Assembly (NCBI GenBank): GCA_035415725.1
Contig: DAOOGN010000057.1
Span: forward strand, 1 to 27,617
Length of the DNA: 27,617 nt
Source: DSWT01 sp035415725
Lineage (GTDB): Bacteria; Chloroflexota; Anaerolineae; B4-G1; SLSP01
Direction: 5' to 3'
Shown: piece by piece, positions 14,189 through 23,071 of the stretch
Layout: each line of letters opens with the position of its first letter
Position numbering within the stretch: the first letter of the stretch is position 1
Made by a program: the position numbers and the translations under genes
Notes under the pieces: generated by a model
Database searches by the model: none
What the model was told of the DNA's origin: nothing
What the model saw: the letters and a program-made list of their open reading frames with translations, nothing else

Positions 14189-17100
14189 ATGTCCCGAAAA
14201 ACGCGGCTTGTTGTGAGTTTTCTGGTCGGTTTTGTAGTCTTGATCGGTGGGTTGATCGGCCTGCTGATCCATTACGAGCGTCTCCCCGAAACGCTCAGCC
14301 AGCACGAGACAATCGTGCTTGGGCAGAGTAGCCTGGTTCCCGGCAGCACGGCAGCGATGCGCGTCGTCGTGCGCGACAGCCGCGACGCAACGCCGCTCCC
14401 TGATGCCGAGGTCGAGGTGCGACTCCGGCCTGCAGACGGCGGGCGGGCAAAGGTGCTCTTCAAAGGGACGACGGACGCATCTGGCAACGTAGATGTAGCT
14501 TTCGCCGTGCCGGATGATGTGGAACCACAGCAAACCCTCATCGTCGAGACGAAATCCAGCCTCGGTTCCGACACGCTGGAACAGGCCGTGACGATCGAGC
14601 GCGACTTTCGTATCTTGCTGACCACCGACAAGCCGCTCTACCAGCCGGGGCAGATCATCCACATCCGTGCGCTGGCCCTGGGCGCGTTCGATCTGCGTCC
14701 CGCCGCCGGGCAGAACCTGGAAGTGACCGTCGCCGACGGCAAGGGCAACACCGTCTTCCGCAAGACACTCACCGCGTCCGATTACGGCGTTGCCTCGGTC
14801 GATTTCCAACTGGCGGACGAGGTCAACAGCGGCGCGTACAAAATCACAGCAACGTTGGGCAACACGTCCTCCGAGAAAACTGTCACCGTTGAGCATTACG
14901 TCCTGCCTAAGTTCGATGTGAAGCTGACGACCGACCGCACCTTTTATCGCCCCGGCGACCATGTCGAAGGCACGCTCAAGGCCGCTTATTTCTTCGGCAA
15001 GGACGTGGCAGGCGGTGTGGTGAAGATCGAAGGCTACACCTTCGATGTCCAGCGCGTCGTTGCCGTGACGTTGGAAGGGACGACGGACGACGCGGGCAAC
15101 TTCGAGTTTAGCTTCGACCTGCCGGCCTACATCGCCGGCAGTGAGCTGGAGGGCGGCGGCGCGCTTTTCTACGTCGAAGCTGCCGTCACCGACCGGGCCG
15201 AGCACACCGAAGTCGGGCGGCTCTCGCTACCGGTGGCGCAGCAGGCGCTCGTCATCAATGCTGTGCTGGAAGGCGGGCAGCCCATCGCCGGTGTGGAGAA
15301 CATCCTCTACGTGATGACCAGCTATCCCGACGGAACTCCCGCGAAAACGGATATCGTCGTGAGTGTTCAAGATACCGGCGCGCGTGTGACGGCACAGACC
15401 GGCGAATATGGTCTGGCGGAGGTGCATATCACACCGTCAAACCCGTCTCTCTCGCTGTACGTCGAGGCCCGCGATGCAACCGGCGCGACGGCGTCACGCA
15501 ACTTCTACTTCGAGGGCCAATGGGACGAGGAAACCGTCCTCCTGCGGCCCGACGCGCCGGTCTACCGTGTGGGCGACACGATGAAACTCACGCTCCTCAC
15601 GTCGGCGCAGCGCGGCACCGTCTACGTGGACATCATCCGCGAGGGACAGACGGTGAGCACGCGCGCCGTGGATGTGACCGACGGCAAGGCTGAGGTCGCC
15701 GTGGACCTCACCCCCGATCTCTACGGCACGTTGGAACTCCACGCTTACAAAATTCTGCGCTCCGGCAGCATCACCCGTGATACGCGTCTGGTCGTCGTGG
15801 ACGAGGCGAACGATCTCGCTGTGACACTGACGCCCGGCGCGGACACCTACCGGCCTGGCGAGGACGCGACGCTCGACGTGCAGGTCAACGGCGCGGACGG
15901 CGCAGGTGTGCAGTCGGCGCTGGGTCTGGCGGTGGTCGATGAGTCGGTCTTCGCGTTAGCGGAACAGGATCCCGGCTTTGCCAAGCTCTACTTCATGCTC
16001 GAAGCCGAACTTTTGGCGCCAAAGTACGAATTGCACGGCTTCAGCATCCCGGAAATAATCTCGACACCCTATCCGGTGGACGATCCGGTCTTGCGCCAGG
16101 CGCAGGAGGGCGCGGGCAAGGCGGCGCTGGCGTCGGCGATCCAACAAGCGTCGCCCTTCAGCCTGGAAGTGAACTCTCACGAGCAGGCGATGTCGCGGGC
16201 CTACGAGAAACAGGCGAAGTTCTACACCGGCCTGGCAAAGGGGTTGTACGGTTTTGTTCTGCTGATTCCCCTGGCGATGATGGTGTTGAGCGGCATGGCG
16301 GTCTGGAAAAGCAGCCGCTTCTGGCCCAGCCTGGGGATCACGTTTGGGGCGCTGATTGCGCTGGCGCTGATGACCGCAGGAGTAATCTGGGTAATCGAGC
16401 AGTTCTTCTCGCGTGGGTCTACAGAAATTCTGTGGATTCTGGCCGGCGCCTTAGGGTTGTACGCGCTGATCGGCGTGATCGGCCTTATCGTGATCGCGTT
16501 CCAACACAAAGACGGCGTGCTCGGCATGATGTTGGGCCTGCTGCTCGTCTTCATCGTTGTGGTCGTGGCGTTGGTCTTCGTCGTGTCGCATGGCAACGTT
16601 GGTCCCGGCGATGGCGTTGTACTCATGGGTGTCCTGGCGTTCGCGCTGTTGCCGCTGGCCTTCTTGCTGCGCAGTGCGGGTTTTGCGTTTGAGAAACGTG
16701 CTTTCGCCTGTGTGGCTGCGCTCGGGGTGACGGTACTTCTCTTGGGCAGTGTGATCCCGTTCGCGTTGGTGATGGCGGGGGGCGGCGCGATGGGGGCTGT
16801 TGCGTCGCGCGGAATGGCGATGAATGAAGGTCTGGCTATGCCCGAAGCAATGTTTGCGGCACCGGCTCAAGTCTTGGAGACGGTCGTCGTTGAGAAAACG
16901 GTAGAAGTGCAAGTGGAAAAGTCGGCGGATGCTGCCGGCGGCGAGGCACAGACAGCCGGCGAACCGCCGCGCCTGCGCCAATACTTCCCCGAAACGATGC
17001 TCTGGCTGCCGGGCGAAGTGACCGACACAGATGGCGCGCTGCACCTCGAGTTCCCCGTTGCTGACAGCATCACCACCTGGCGGGTGACCGCGCTGGCCTC

Positions 17101-19144
17101 CTCGCAGGATGGTCGCCTGGGCAGTGCGACGGGCGGCTTGCGCGTCTTTCAGGACTTCTTCATCGACCTCGACCTCCCCGGCGCGCTCACCGTGGGCGAC
17201 GAAGTGGCAATCCCCGTCGGCGTTTACAACTACCTGCCGGAAGCGCAATCGGTGCGGCTGGAAGTCGCGCCGGAAACCTGGTTTGAGCTGTTGGATGAAT
17301 CCAGCAAGACGCTGGAGATTGCAGCCAACGACATCACCGTGGTTTACTTCCGCATCAAGGCACAGAACTTCGGCTCGCAACCGTTCCAGGTGACAGCCTA
17401 CGGTTCGCGGATGTCCGATGCGATCCGCAAGAACGTGCGCGTCTTCCCCGACGGGAAAGAACTACGCTTCACCGTCTCCGACAGGCTCAGTCCGACCATG
17501 CCCGTGCAAGAGACGGTACAGATTCCGGCGGACGCGATCCCCGGCACGCAGAAGCTCAGCGTCAAAATCTACCCCGGCATCGTCAGCCAGGTGGTGGAGG
17601 GGCTGGACGCGCTCTTGCGGATGCCCTACGGCTGCTTCGAGCAGACGTCATCCACGACGTACCCGAACATCCTGGTGCTCGATTACCTCAAGACCACCGA
17701 TCAGGCGTCGCCGGAAGTGCAGATGCAGGCGGAGGAGTACATCAACCTGGGCTACCAGCGTCTCACCACCTTCGAGGTGCCGGGTGAGTCGGGCGGTTTC
17801 TCGCTGTTCGGTGAAGCGCCCGCCGATCCGATGCTCACGGCTTACGGTTTGCAGGAGTTCGGCGATATGAGCCGCGTCTACGACATCGACCCTAGGCTGA
17901 TTGAACGCATTGTTAACTGGCTTTTCACGCGGCAGGAGAACGACGGCTCCTGGCAGGGCGTGGAGGGCTTCCACGAGACGAGCCTGACTTTGATGACGGA
18001 TAAGACGCAGGTGACGGCCTTCATCGTCTGGGGGCTGGCGGACGCGGGTTACGCGGGCGACAGTCGTACGGCGCGAGGCGCAAGCTTCCTGCGCGAGAGT
18101 GCTCCGCAGGTGGAGACGGCCTACGATTTGGGCCTGGTCGCCAATGCGTTGGTTGCTTACGACGTAGCGCTGGAGGGCAAGACCACCGGTGCGACGGACG
18201 TGGTGCTGGATCGTCTGGCGGGTCTGGCGAAGCAAGACGGCGAGGCCGTCTACTGGGACGCGGGCCGCGAGACGTACATGGGCGGCTATGGCAACAGCGC
18301 GCAGCTCGAGGCGACCGCGCTGGCGGCGCTGGCCTTCATCCGCGCGGGCAAGCACGGCGACACCGCCAATGCCGCGCTCACCTACCTGGTGCGCAACAAG
18401 GACAGCTTCGGTACCTGGGAGACCACCTCAGCGACGGTGCTCACGCTCAAGGCGCTCATCGCCAGCGTCAAGTCCGGCGCGGAAGATGCCGATGCGACCG
18501 TCACCGTCACGCTCAACGGCGGGCAGACCAAGACGGTGACAGTCAAGCTGGAGAACTTCGACGTGGTGCAGATGCTCGTCTTCGACGATGTCCCGCTGGG
18601 CCGCGAGAACAATGTCGAAATCGCTATTAAGGGCAAGGGCAATCTGATGTACCAGGTCGCGGGCAGTTATTATCTGCCGTGGGATAAGCTCTCGCTGTAT
18701 CCTGAGCTGGTGGGCGAGGGCGGTGACCTGGTGAACATCGGTGTGACCTACGACCGCACTGAACTGGCAGTCAACGACACGGTCGGTGTGGACGTCGTCG
18801 TGACGCTCAACGAGGGCGTGGCGGACTCCGCCATCGTCGATCTGGGTCTGCCGCCGGGCTTCACAGTGGAAACGGAAGACCTGGAACGACTGGTGGCACG
18901 TTACCGGGATACGCCTGAAGATTATGCCTACGCCAAAATCGAGCGCTACGAACTGACCGGACGGCAGATCATCCTCTACGTGAGCGATCTCACCGCCGGG
19001 CAGCCGCTCGAATTCAGCTATCGCCTGCGGGCGCAGTTCCCGCTCAAGGCGCAGACGCCGGCGAGCACCGCCTACGATTATTACAATCCCTTGACGGTTG
19101 GCGAGCAGGCGCCGACGATGTTGACGGTAGCGGGAGGAGAATAG
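14189..19144 (+). CDS. Alpha-2-macroglobulin-like protein with internal six-helix membrane domain
   Basis: 1651 residues. Bacterial alpha-2-macroglobulins are cell-envelope protease traps that bond covalently to attackers through an internal thioester. N-terminal signal anchor at 10-28. Macroglobulin beta domains follow, including the hallmark TDKPLYQPGQIIHIRALAL (146-164) and related TDRTFYRPGD (248-257). At about 685-863, where the bait region would be expected in family members, there are instead six strongly hydrophobic helices (about 685-703, 716-737, 747-770, 777-800, 809-828, 838-862). The A2M domain resumes with LRQYFPETMLWLPGEVTD (929-946). The thioester box is MPYGCFEQTSS (C1149, Q1152), followed by a terpenoid-cyclase-like alpha toroid (to about 1440) and a C-terminal receptor-binding-like beta domain. 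An even number of helices keeps both halves outside. The start at ATG 14189 has GAGGAGGT 6 bases upstream. It is probably monocistronic. Confidence 0.9.
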   Translation: MSRKTRLVVSFLVGFVVLIGGLIGLLIHYERLPETLSQHETIVLGQSSLVPGSTAAMRVVVRDSRDATPLPDAEVEVRLRPADGGRAKVLFKGTTDASGNVDVAFAVPDDVEPQQTLIVETKSSLGSDTLEQAVTIERDFRILLTTDKPLYQPGQIIHIRALALGAFDLRPAAGQNLEVTVADGKGNTVFRKTLTASDYGVASVDFQLADEVNSGAYKITATLGNTSSEKTVTVEHYVLPKFDVKLTTDRTFYRPGDHVEGTLKAAYFFGKDVAGGVVKIEGYTFDVQRVVAVTLEGTTDDAGNFEFSFDLPAYIAGSELEGGGALFYVEAAVTDRAEHTEVGRLSLPVAQQALVINAVLEGGQPIAGVENILYVMTSYPDGTPAKTDIVVSVQDTGARVTAQTGEYGLAEVHITPSNPSLSLYVEARDATGATASRNFYFEGQWDEETVLLRPDAPVYRVGDTMKLTLLTSAQRGTVYVDIIREGQTVSTRAVDVTDGKAEVAVDLTPDLYGTLELHAYKILRSGSITRDTRLVVVDEANDLAVTLTPGADTYRPGEDATLDVQVNGADGAGVQSALGLAVVDESVFALAEQDPGFAKLYFMLEAELLAPKYELHGFSIPEIISTPYPVDDPVLRQAQEGAGKAALASAIQQASPFSLEVNSHEQAMSRAYEKQAKFYTGLAKGLYGFVLLIPLAMMVLSGMAVWKSSRFWPSLGITFGALIALALMTAGVIWVIEQFFSRGSTEILWILAGALGLYALIGVIGLIVIAFQHKDGVLGMMLGLLLVFIVVVVALVFVVSHGNVGPGDGVVLMGVLAFALLPLAFLLRSAGFAFEKRAFACVAALGVTVLLLGSVIPFALVMAGGGAMGAVASRGMAMNEGLAMPEAMFAAPAQVLETVVVEKTVEVQVEKSADAAGGEAQTAGEPPRLRQYFPETMLWLPGEVTDTDGALHLEFPVADSITTWRVTALASSQDGRLGSATGGLRVFQDFFIDLDLPGALTVGDEVAIPVGVYNYLPEAQSVRLEVAPETWFELLDESSKTLEIAANDITVVYFRIKAQNFGSQPFQVTAYGSRMSDAIRKNVRVFPDGKELRFTVSDRLSPTMPVQETVQIPADAIPGTQKLSVKIYPGIVSQVVEGLDALLRMPYGCFEQTSSTTYPNILVLDYLKTTDQASPEVQMQAEEYINLGYQRLTTFEVPGESGGFSLFGEAPADPMLTAYGLQEFGDMSRVYDIDPRLIERIVNWLFTRQENDGSWQGVEGFHETSLTLMTDKTQVTAFIVWGLADAGYAGDSRTARGASFLRESAPQVETAYDLGLVANALVAYDVALEGKTTGATDVVLDRLAGLAKQDGEAVYWDAGRETYMGGYGNSAQLEATALAALAFIRAGKHGDTANAALTYLVRNKDSFGTWETTSATVLTLKALIASVKSGAEDADATVTVTLNGGQTKTVTVKLENFDVVQMLVFDDVPLGRENNVEIAIKGKGNLMYQVAGSYYLPWDKLSLYPELVGEGGDLVNIGVTYDRTELAVNDTVGVDVVVTLNEGVADSAIVDLGLPPGFTVETEDLERLVARYRDTPEDYAYAKIERYELTGRQIILYVSDLTAGQPLEFSYRLRAQFPLKAQTPASTAYDYYNPLTVGEQAPTMLTVAGGE

Positions 19145-19153
19145 ACGGCAAAC

Positions 19154-19188
19154 GGGCAGGCCCTCCGCTCCGTCATTGAAGCCTGCCC
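19154..19188 (+). terminator. Possible terminator hairpin after the macroglobulin gene
   Basis: Perfect 8-bp stem GGGCAGGC (19154-19161) with GCCTGCCC (19181-19188), 9 bases after the stop codon. The loop is 19 bases and the following sequence is TGTTGTGC rather than a T run, so intrinsic termination is uncertain. Confidence 0.4.
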
Positions 19189-19316
19189 TGTTGTGCAAAC
19201 GTTCCACGTCACCTACGACAAGCGCAGCACGTGAAGGCTTTATCCCCGGGAAAATCACATTTCCGTGGTTAAAACTTTGGGGCGAAAAGAGTCAGGGCCC
19301 TTGCGAGACTACGGTG

Positions 19317-19741
19317 TCAGCTCGACTCCAAACACTCCGCCATATCGACCTCAACGGTCGTTGTCGGCGCGATGGCGAAGTTCTCGCCGAGGACTTTCAG
19401 TACGCCGGGCGAGACGAACGCGGGCAGCGACGGGCCGAGTTTGATGTTCTTGATCCCCAGAGAGAGCAGCGTGAGCAGGATAACGACGGCCTTCTGCTCG
19501 TACCACGAGAGGATGAAGCTCAACGGCAGGTCGTTGACGCCCACACCAAAGGCGTTCGCCGTTGTGTCCAAAACCGACGGTGAGGACGACGTCATCTTTG
19601 TCTTCCGGGAAACCGCCGAGCGCCAGCGCGCGCTCGATGACGGGAAGGCTTGCCAGGGATCGTCAGATCCCGGCATAGCGCACCAGAACCGCGGAGCTGG
19701 CGCGCCGTCCATGACTAACGGGTGTGGAATTTCCGCCACGA
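19317..19741 (-). pseudogene. hcp: Decayed 3' part of hybrid-cluster protein (hydroxylamine reductase) gene
   Basis: The minus strand reads VGVNDLPLSFILSWYEQK then AVVILLTLLSLGIKNIKLGP and SLPAFVSPGVLKVLGENF, the conserved C-terminus of Hcp (about 19317-19558). In a different frame just upstream (about 19561-19647) it reads LPVIERALALGGFPEDKDDV then VLTVGFGHN, which belongs about 90 residues earlier in intact Hcp. The segment between, including the Cys-containing cluster ligands, has been deleted and the two pieces are out of frame. The upstream frame also begins with a stop. The N-terminal two thirds are absent; what precedes 19650 is not recognised. Hcp carries a [4Fe-2O-2S] hybrid cluster and works in NO/hydroxylamine stress in anaerobes. 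This copy cannot be functional. Confidence 0.8.
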
Positions 19742-19778
19742 CGTAGGAGTCGTTCAGAGCCTGATGATGATGGAGATG

Positions 19779-20594
19779 CTACGGCGCGTAAACCTCCCAG
19801 AGGCCGCTTGGATCGAGTTTATAAATCGTCTGGTTGATATCCTTGACCCAGGTCGTGATACCGGACGTCCCGGCGTCCTGGTAACTCTGTCGCCAGGTAT
19901 CGAAGCCGGTTTCGGGGGCGGTGGCCCATCCCAGTTGATCGCGCACGGTGGGGTCGGTGCGCCAGATGAGGCCGAAACCACGGATAGGCTGGTGGAGTCC
20001 CACCGGCGGTTCGAGGCTGGGATCGCTTTCAGGGTCGCCTTCTTTGAATTTGTCGGTATAGAGCCGGTAGGAATGTCCTACCTCAGCGTTAAAGAAGACG
20101 TAGATGGATTGGCTCGGTTCCAGCCACAGCATAAAGCCGTGCTCGAAAGGCTGCTGCGCGGCCCACCCTATTTCCGCGGCGAAGGGGCACCGTTCCCCCA
20201 TCGTGGCCGCCAGTTCAGGAACCCAGGTATTCGCGCACGGACCGGGCGTGGGCGTGACGCAGGTGGTGCCGCAGCCGCCGAGACATTCAGCGGGGCAGTA
20301 GTAAACCTCATGAGGCTGGCATGCGGGTGGTGTGCACATGACGTAGGGAGTCTTCGTCGGTTCGGAGGTGAGCGTCGGCGTGAAGGGAAGCGCGGTGGGG
20401 GTGATGCAGGTGGTGCCGCAGCCGCCGAGACATTCACCGGGACAGTAGTAAATCTCATGGGGTTGACACGCGGGTGGGGTGCACATGACGTAGGGAGTGG
20501 TGGTCGCTGTAGGAGTGTTGGAGGCGTGGGGCAGATTGCATGCCATGACGGCCAGCAGCATCACGACTACCCTCAAGAATCGCATTTTGCGCAT
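19779..20594 (-). CDS. Lipoprotein with duplicated Cys-rich motif and LGWA-type C-terminal domain
   Basis: 271 residues. A lipoprotein signal with lipobox VMAC predicts lipidation at C19. Two near-identical 35-residue blocks (33-67 and 82-116) each start TPYVMCTPPACQPHE and continue YYCP(G/A)ECLGGCGTTC, with six cysteines spaced C-x4-C-x7-C-x3-C-x3-C-x3-C. Thr/Pro-rich linkers separate them. Residues 125-271 carry the pattern CPFAAEIGWAAQQPFEHG, then LWLEPSQSIYVFF, PVGLHQPIRGFGLIWR and QLGWATAPETGF. I know this as a domain repeated in many secreted Anaerolineae proteins, of unknown function. The start is set by AAGGAG before ATG 20594; the upstream Met lacks a site and would spoil the signal. 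It follows the HAD gene by 28 bp, so the two are probably co-transcribed. Confidence 0.8.
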   Translation of the reverse strand: MRKMRFLRVVVMLLAVMACNLPHASNTPTATTTPYVMCTPPACQPHEIYYCPGECLGGCGTTCITPTALPFTPTLTSEPTKTPYVMCTPPACQPHEVYYCPAECLGGCGTTCVTPTPGPCANTWVPELAATMGERCPFAAEIGWAAQQPFEHGFMLWLEPSQSIYVFFNAEVGHSYRLYTDKFKEGDPESDPSLEPPVGLHQPIRGFGLIWRTDPTVRDQLGWATAPETGFDTWRQSYQDAGTSGITTWVKDINQTIYKLDPSGLWEVYAP

Positions 20595-20622
20595 TGTTTG
20601 CTCCTTGTGTAAAATAATCAAT

Positions 20623-21336
20623 TCAGTTTGTCTGCATGGTGTGCAAGAGAGTGATCACGTCCGCCAGCGTGCCTTGATACGTGGGTGGCGGATCGATTTC
20701 CGCCATTTCCGTCGCCGCGCTGGGCACCAGGAACGTCCGGCAGCCCAGACGCGCCGCCACCATGTCCATTGCCTCGTCGCCGATCATCAGCGCTTCCTCC
20801 GGCTTACAGCCGACTTCGGTGATGATTTCTTGATAATAACCCAGGCTGGGTTTGGCGAAGTGTGAATTCTCGTAGGAGGTCACTTTGCGATACGGGAAAT
20901 CCTCGACGCCGGCCCATGCCAGCCGATGCTGGGTGGCGATGGCCGGGAAATGGGGATTGGTAGCGATCACCACGTCGTAACCCAGGTCGAAGGCCGTCTG
21001 CACGGCTAGACGGGCCTCCGGCTTGGACTTCACATACTGGCGCAGCGTTGGGAAGACCCGCGTGTAGAAGTCCATAAAATGCGGTTCTATCTCTTCACGG
21101 GAATAGCCGACGAGAGGATAGAAGACTGCGGCGAAGGCATCCGCATTGGTGCGACTGCCGTCGTTAGCGGTGACGGCGTCGGAAGCCTGCATCACACCGG
21201 CCGCGAGTTTCTGCGGCGGAATCCACTCGGCCATGTGCGCCGTCAACAGCGCGAAGTAATGCGGAATGAATTCATTTCGCATATCATGTTCCAACAGTGT
21301 CCCGTCGAGATCAAAAAGGATCGCTTTGAAAGTCAT
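20623..21336 (-). CDS. HAD-superfamily hydrolase
   Basis: 237 residues. HAD motif I is FDLDGTLLEHD (nucleophile D9, acid/base D11), motif II lies in VVIATNPHF, the motif III lysine is in HFAKPSLGYYQEI, and motif IV is LMIGDEAMDMVAA. A helical cap of about 80 residues follows motif I (subfamily I, phosphoglycolate phosphatase-like). The substrate cannot be told from sequence; small phosphorylated metabolites are usual. The start at ATG 21336 is chosen because AAAGGAG precedes it by 7 bases; a longer open frame to 21543 overlaps the upstream carboxypeptidase gene and has no homology-like content. It is located between the M32 peptidase gene (62 bp upstream) and the Cys-rich lipoprotein gene on the same strand. 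Confidence 0.9.
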   Translation of the reverse strand: MTFKAILFDLDGTLLEHDMRNEFIPHYFALLTAHMAEWIPPQKLAAGVMQASDAVTANDGSRTNADAFAAVFYPLVGYSREEIEPHFMDFYTRVFPTLRQYVKSKPEARLAVQTAFDLGYDVVIATNPHFPAIATQHRLAWAGVEDFPYRKVTSYENSHFAKPSLGYYQEIITEVGCKPEEALMIGDEAMDMVAARLGCRTFLVPSAATEMAEIDPPPTYQGTLADVITLLHTMQTN

Positions 21337-21398
21337 AGGATACTCCTTTTCTATCGGCAGATGAAAGCGGGCTGAGCCGATAGAACACACCTGATCTG

Positions 21399-22907
21399 TC
21401 ATAGACCGGCGTACAATTCGCCGTACTTGTTCCGCAGGTAGGCGATGTACGGCTCGACGCGCAGCGGTCCGCCGGTCACGCGCTCGATCAATTCCGGCGC
21501 GGTATACTTGCTGCCGTAGGTGTAGATATTGTCCTTGAGCCAACTGTGCAGTGTGCCGAATTCGCCCTGGGCGATTTGCAGGGGGATTTCGGGGTGCGCC
21601 TCCAGCGCGCTGTGATAGAACTGCGCACTGAGGATGTTGCCGAGCGTGTACCCCTGGAATGCTCCGCCGATCACCCCGCCGTACCAGTGCACGTCCTGCA
21701 GCACGCCGTCACGGTCATCCGGCGGCGCAATGCCCAGGTCAGCCTTGAAGCGTTCGTGCCATGCCTCCGGCAGGTCCCGCACGGCGAGGTTGCCTTCGAG
21801 CAGGGCCAGTTCGAAGTCGAAGCGCAGCATCACGTGCAAATTGTACGTTACCTCGTCGGCGTCGGTGCGGATGAGCGAGGGTTGTACTTTGTTGATCGCC
21901 CGGTAGAAAGTGTCCGGCGGCACATCGCCCAACTGCGCCGGGAAGATGGTCTGGAGCTGTGGATAATAGTGCATCCAGAAGCCGCGACTGCGCCCGACGA
22001 TGTTCTCCCACAGACGTGACTGGCTTTCGTGGATGCCTGAGGACGCGCCGCCGGCGAGCGGCGTGGCTTCATAGGCTGGATTGCATCCCTGTTCGTACAT
22101 CGCGTGACCGGCCTCATGGAGCGCGCTGAACAATGCGCCGCCCAGGTCATCTTCCTGGTAACGCACGGTAATGCGCACATCGTCGATGGAGAAGCCGGTG
22201 GTGAAGGGGTGGGGGCTGATATCGCAACGTCCACGTTCAAAGTCGAAACCGAAAGCACGGATGATCTGGTCGAAGAAAGCTGCCTGCTGCGCCTGCGGGA
22301 ATGTCCGGTGCAGACAGGAATCATCCGCCGGCGGCTGCGCCATGATGGCGTGGATGAGGGGAACCAGGTGCTCGCGCAGTTCGGCAAAGACGGCGCGCAC
22401 TGTCGAAACCTTCATCCCATAGTCCGCAAAGTCGATCAGCGGGTCGGCGATATGCTCGTAGCCTGGGAAGTAGTCGGCTAACTGGCGGCTGAGGTCCAGC
22501 GTCTTCTCCAGGTAAGGTCGCACCGCAGCAAAGTTGTTCTCCGGTCGTGCTTTGACCCAGACGCTGTAAGATTCCGCCGTGTGGCTGAAAAACTGGCCCA
22601 TAAACGCAGCCGGAACCTTGGTCAGGCGTTCGTACTGGCGACGGGCCACGCGGATGAAGCTAGCGTCATCGTCGTCATAAGGCAGGCTTTCCTCCAGGGG
22701 ACGCAAATCATCCAGCAGTTGGCCGATGGCGGGAGCGGTGAGTTTCTCGTGCGCCAGCCACCCCAGGAGCGCTGATTGTCGTGCACGGGCCGCTGCGCCG
22801 CCGGGGGGCATATAAGTGTTCTGATCCCAGTTCAGCACCTCCGCCGCTGCGCTTAAGTCGTGCGCTTCCTGTAAACGCGCTTTGAGTTCTTCAAGTTTAG
22901 GGTCCAT
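21399..22907 (-). CDS. M32-family (Taq-type) metallocarboxypeptidase
   Basis: 502 residues, normal for the family. The zinc-binding HEXXH is HEAGH at 264-268 (H264, E265, H268) with the third ligand E294 in GIHESQSRLWEN. Other family signatures are AAEVLNWDQNTYMPPGGAAAR near the N-terminus, HPFTTGFSIDDVRITVRY (233-250), VQPSLIRTDADEVTYNLHV, and QDVHWYGGVIGGAFQGYTLGN near the C-terminus. It is a cytoplasmic enzyme that releases C-terminal residues from peptides, generally thermostable in thermophiles. The start has GAGAGGAG about 8 bases upstream. It is preceded by a 164-bp repeat-rich spacer and probably heads the carboxypeptidase-HAD-lipoprotein gene row. Confidence 0.95.
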   Translation of the reverse strand: MDPKLEELKARLQEAHDLSAAAEVLNWDQNTYMPPGGAAARARQSALLGWLAHEKLTAPAIGQLLDDLRPLEESLPYDDDDASFIRVARRQYERLTKVPAAFMGQFFSHTAESYSVWVKARPENNFAAVRPYLEKTLDLSRQLADYFPGYEHIADPLIDFADYGMKVSTVRAVFAELREHLVPLIHAIMAQPPADDSCLHRTFPQAQQAAFFDQIIRAFGFDFERGRCDISPHPFTTGFSIDDVRITVRYQEDDLGGALFSALHEAGHAMYEQGCNPAYEATPLAGGASSGIHESQSRLWENIVGRSRGFWMHYYPQLQTIFPAQLGDVPPDTFYRAINKVQPSLIRTDADEVTYNLHVMLRFDFELALLEGNLAVRDLPEAWHERFKADLGIAPPDDRDGVLQDVHWYGGVIGGAFQGYTLGNILSAQFYHSALEAHPEIPLQIAQGEFGTLHSWLKDNIYTYGSKYTAPELIERVTGGPLRVEPYIAYLRNKYGELYAGL

Positions 22908-22928
22908 ACCATGCTCCTCTCTTAAAAA

Positions 22929-23054
22929 TAAACCGCTAATCTCGCTAATCTACGCGAATCTTTCTGGAAAAATTAGCGCGGATTCGCGTGATTCGCGGTT
23001 AGAATTTTCATTCAACCGCAAAATTCTGCGATCTCTGCGCACTCTGCGGTAAAC
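22929..23054. repeat. Repeat phrases forming a long imperfect palindrome
   Basis: 22930-22960 (AACCGCTAATCTCGCTAATC...) and 22971-23001 form imperfect inverted arms built from alternating CGC and GAATC/TAATC words. At 23013-23054 another phrase follows (CTGCGATCTCTGCGCACTCTG). None of it codes. It fills the gap between the secreted unknown and the carboxypeptidase gene and belongs with the other scattered phrase repeats. Confidence 0.6.
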
Positions 23055-23071
23055 TCTCTTGTGGTCAACGG

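Noticed and set aside
16451..17380. 309-residue antisense ORF inside the macroglobulin gene
   Set aside because: It is opposite the membrane and A2M segments, has the Arg/His-rich composition of a shadow frame, and lacks a ribosome site.
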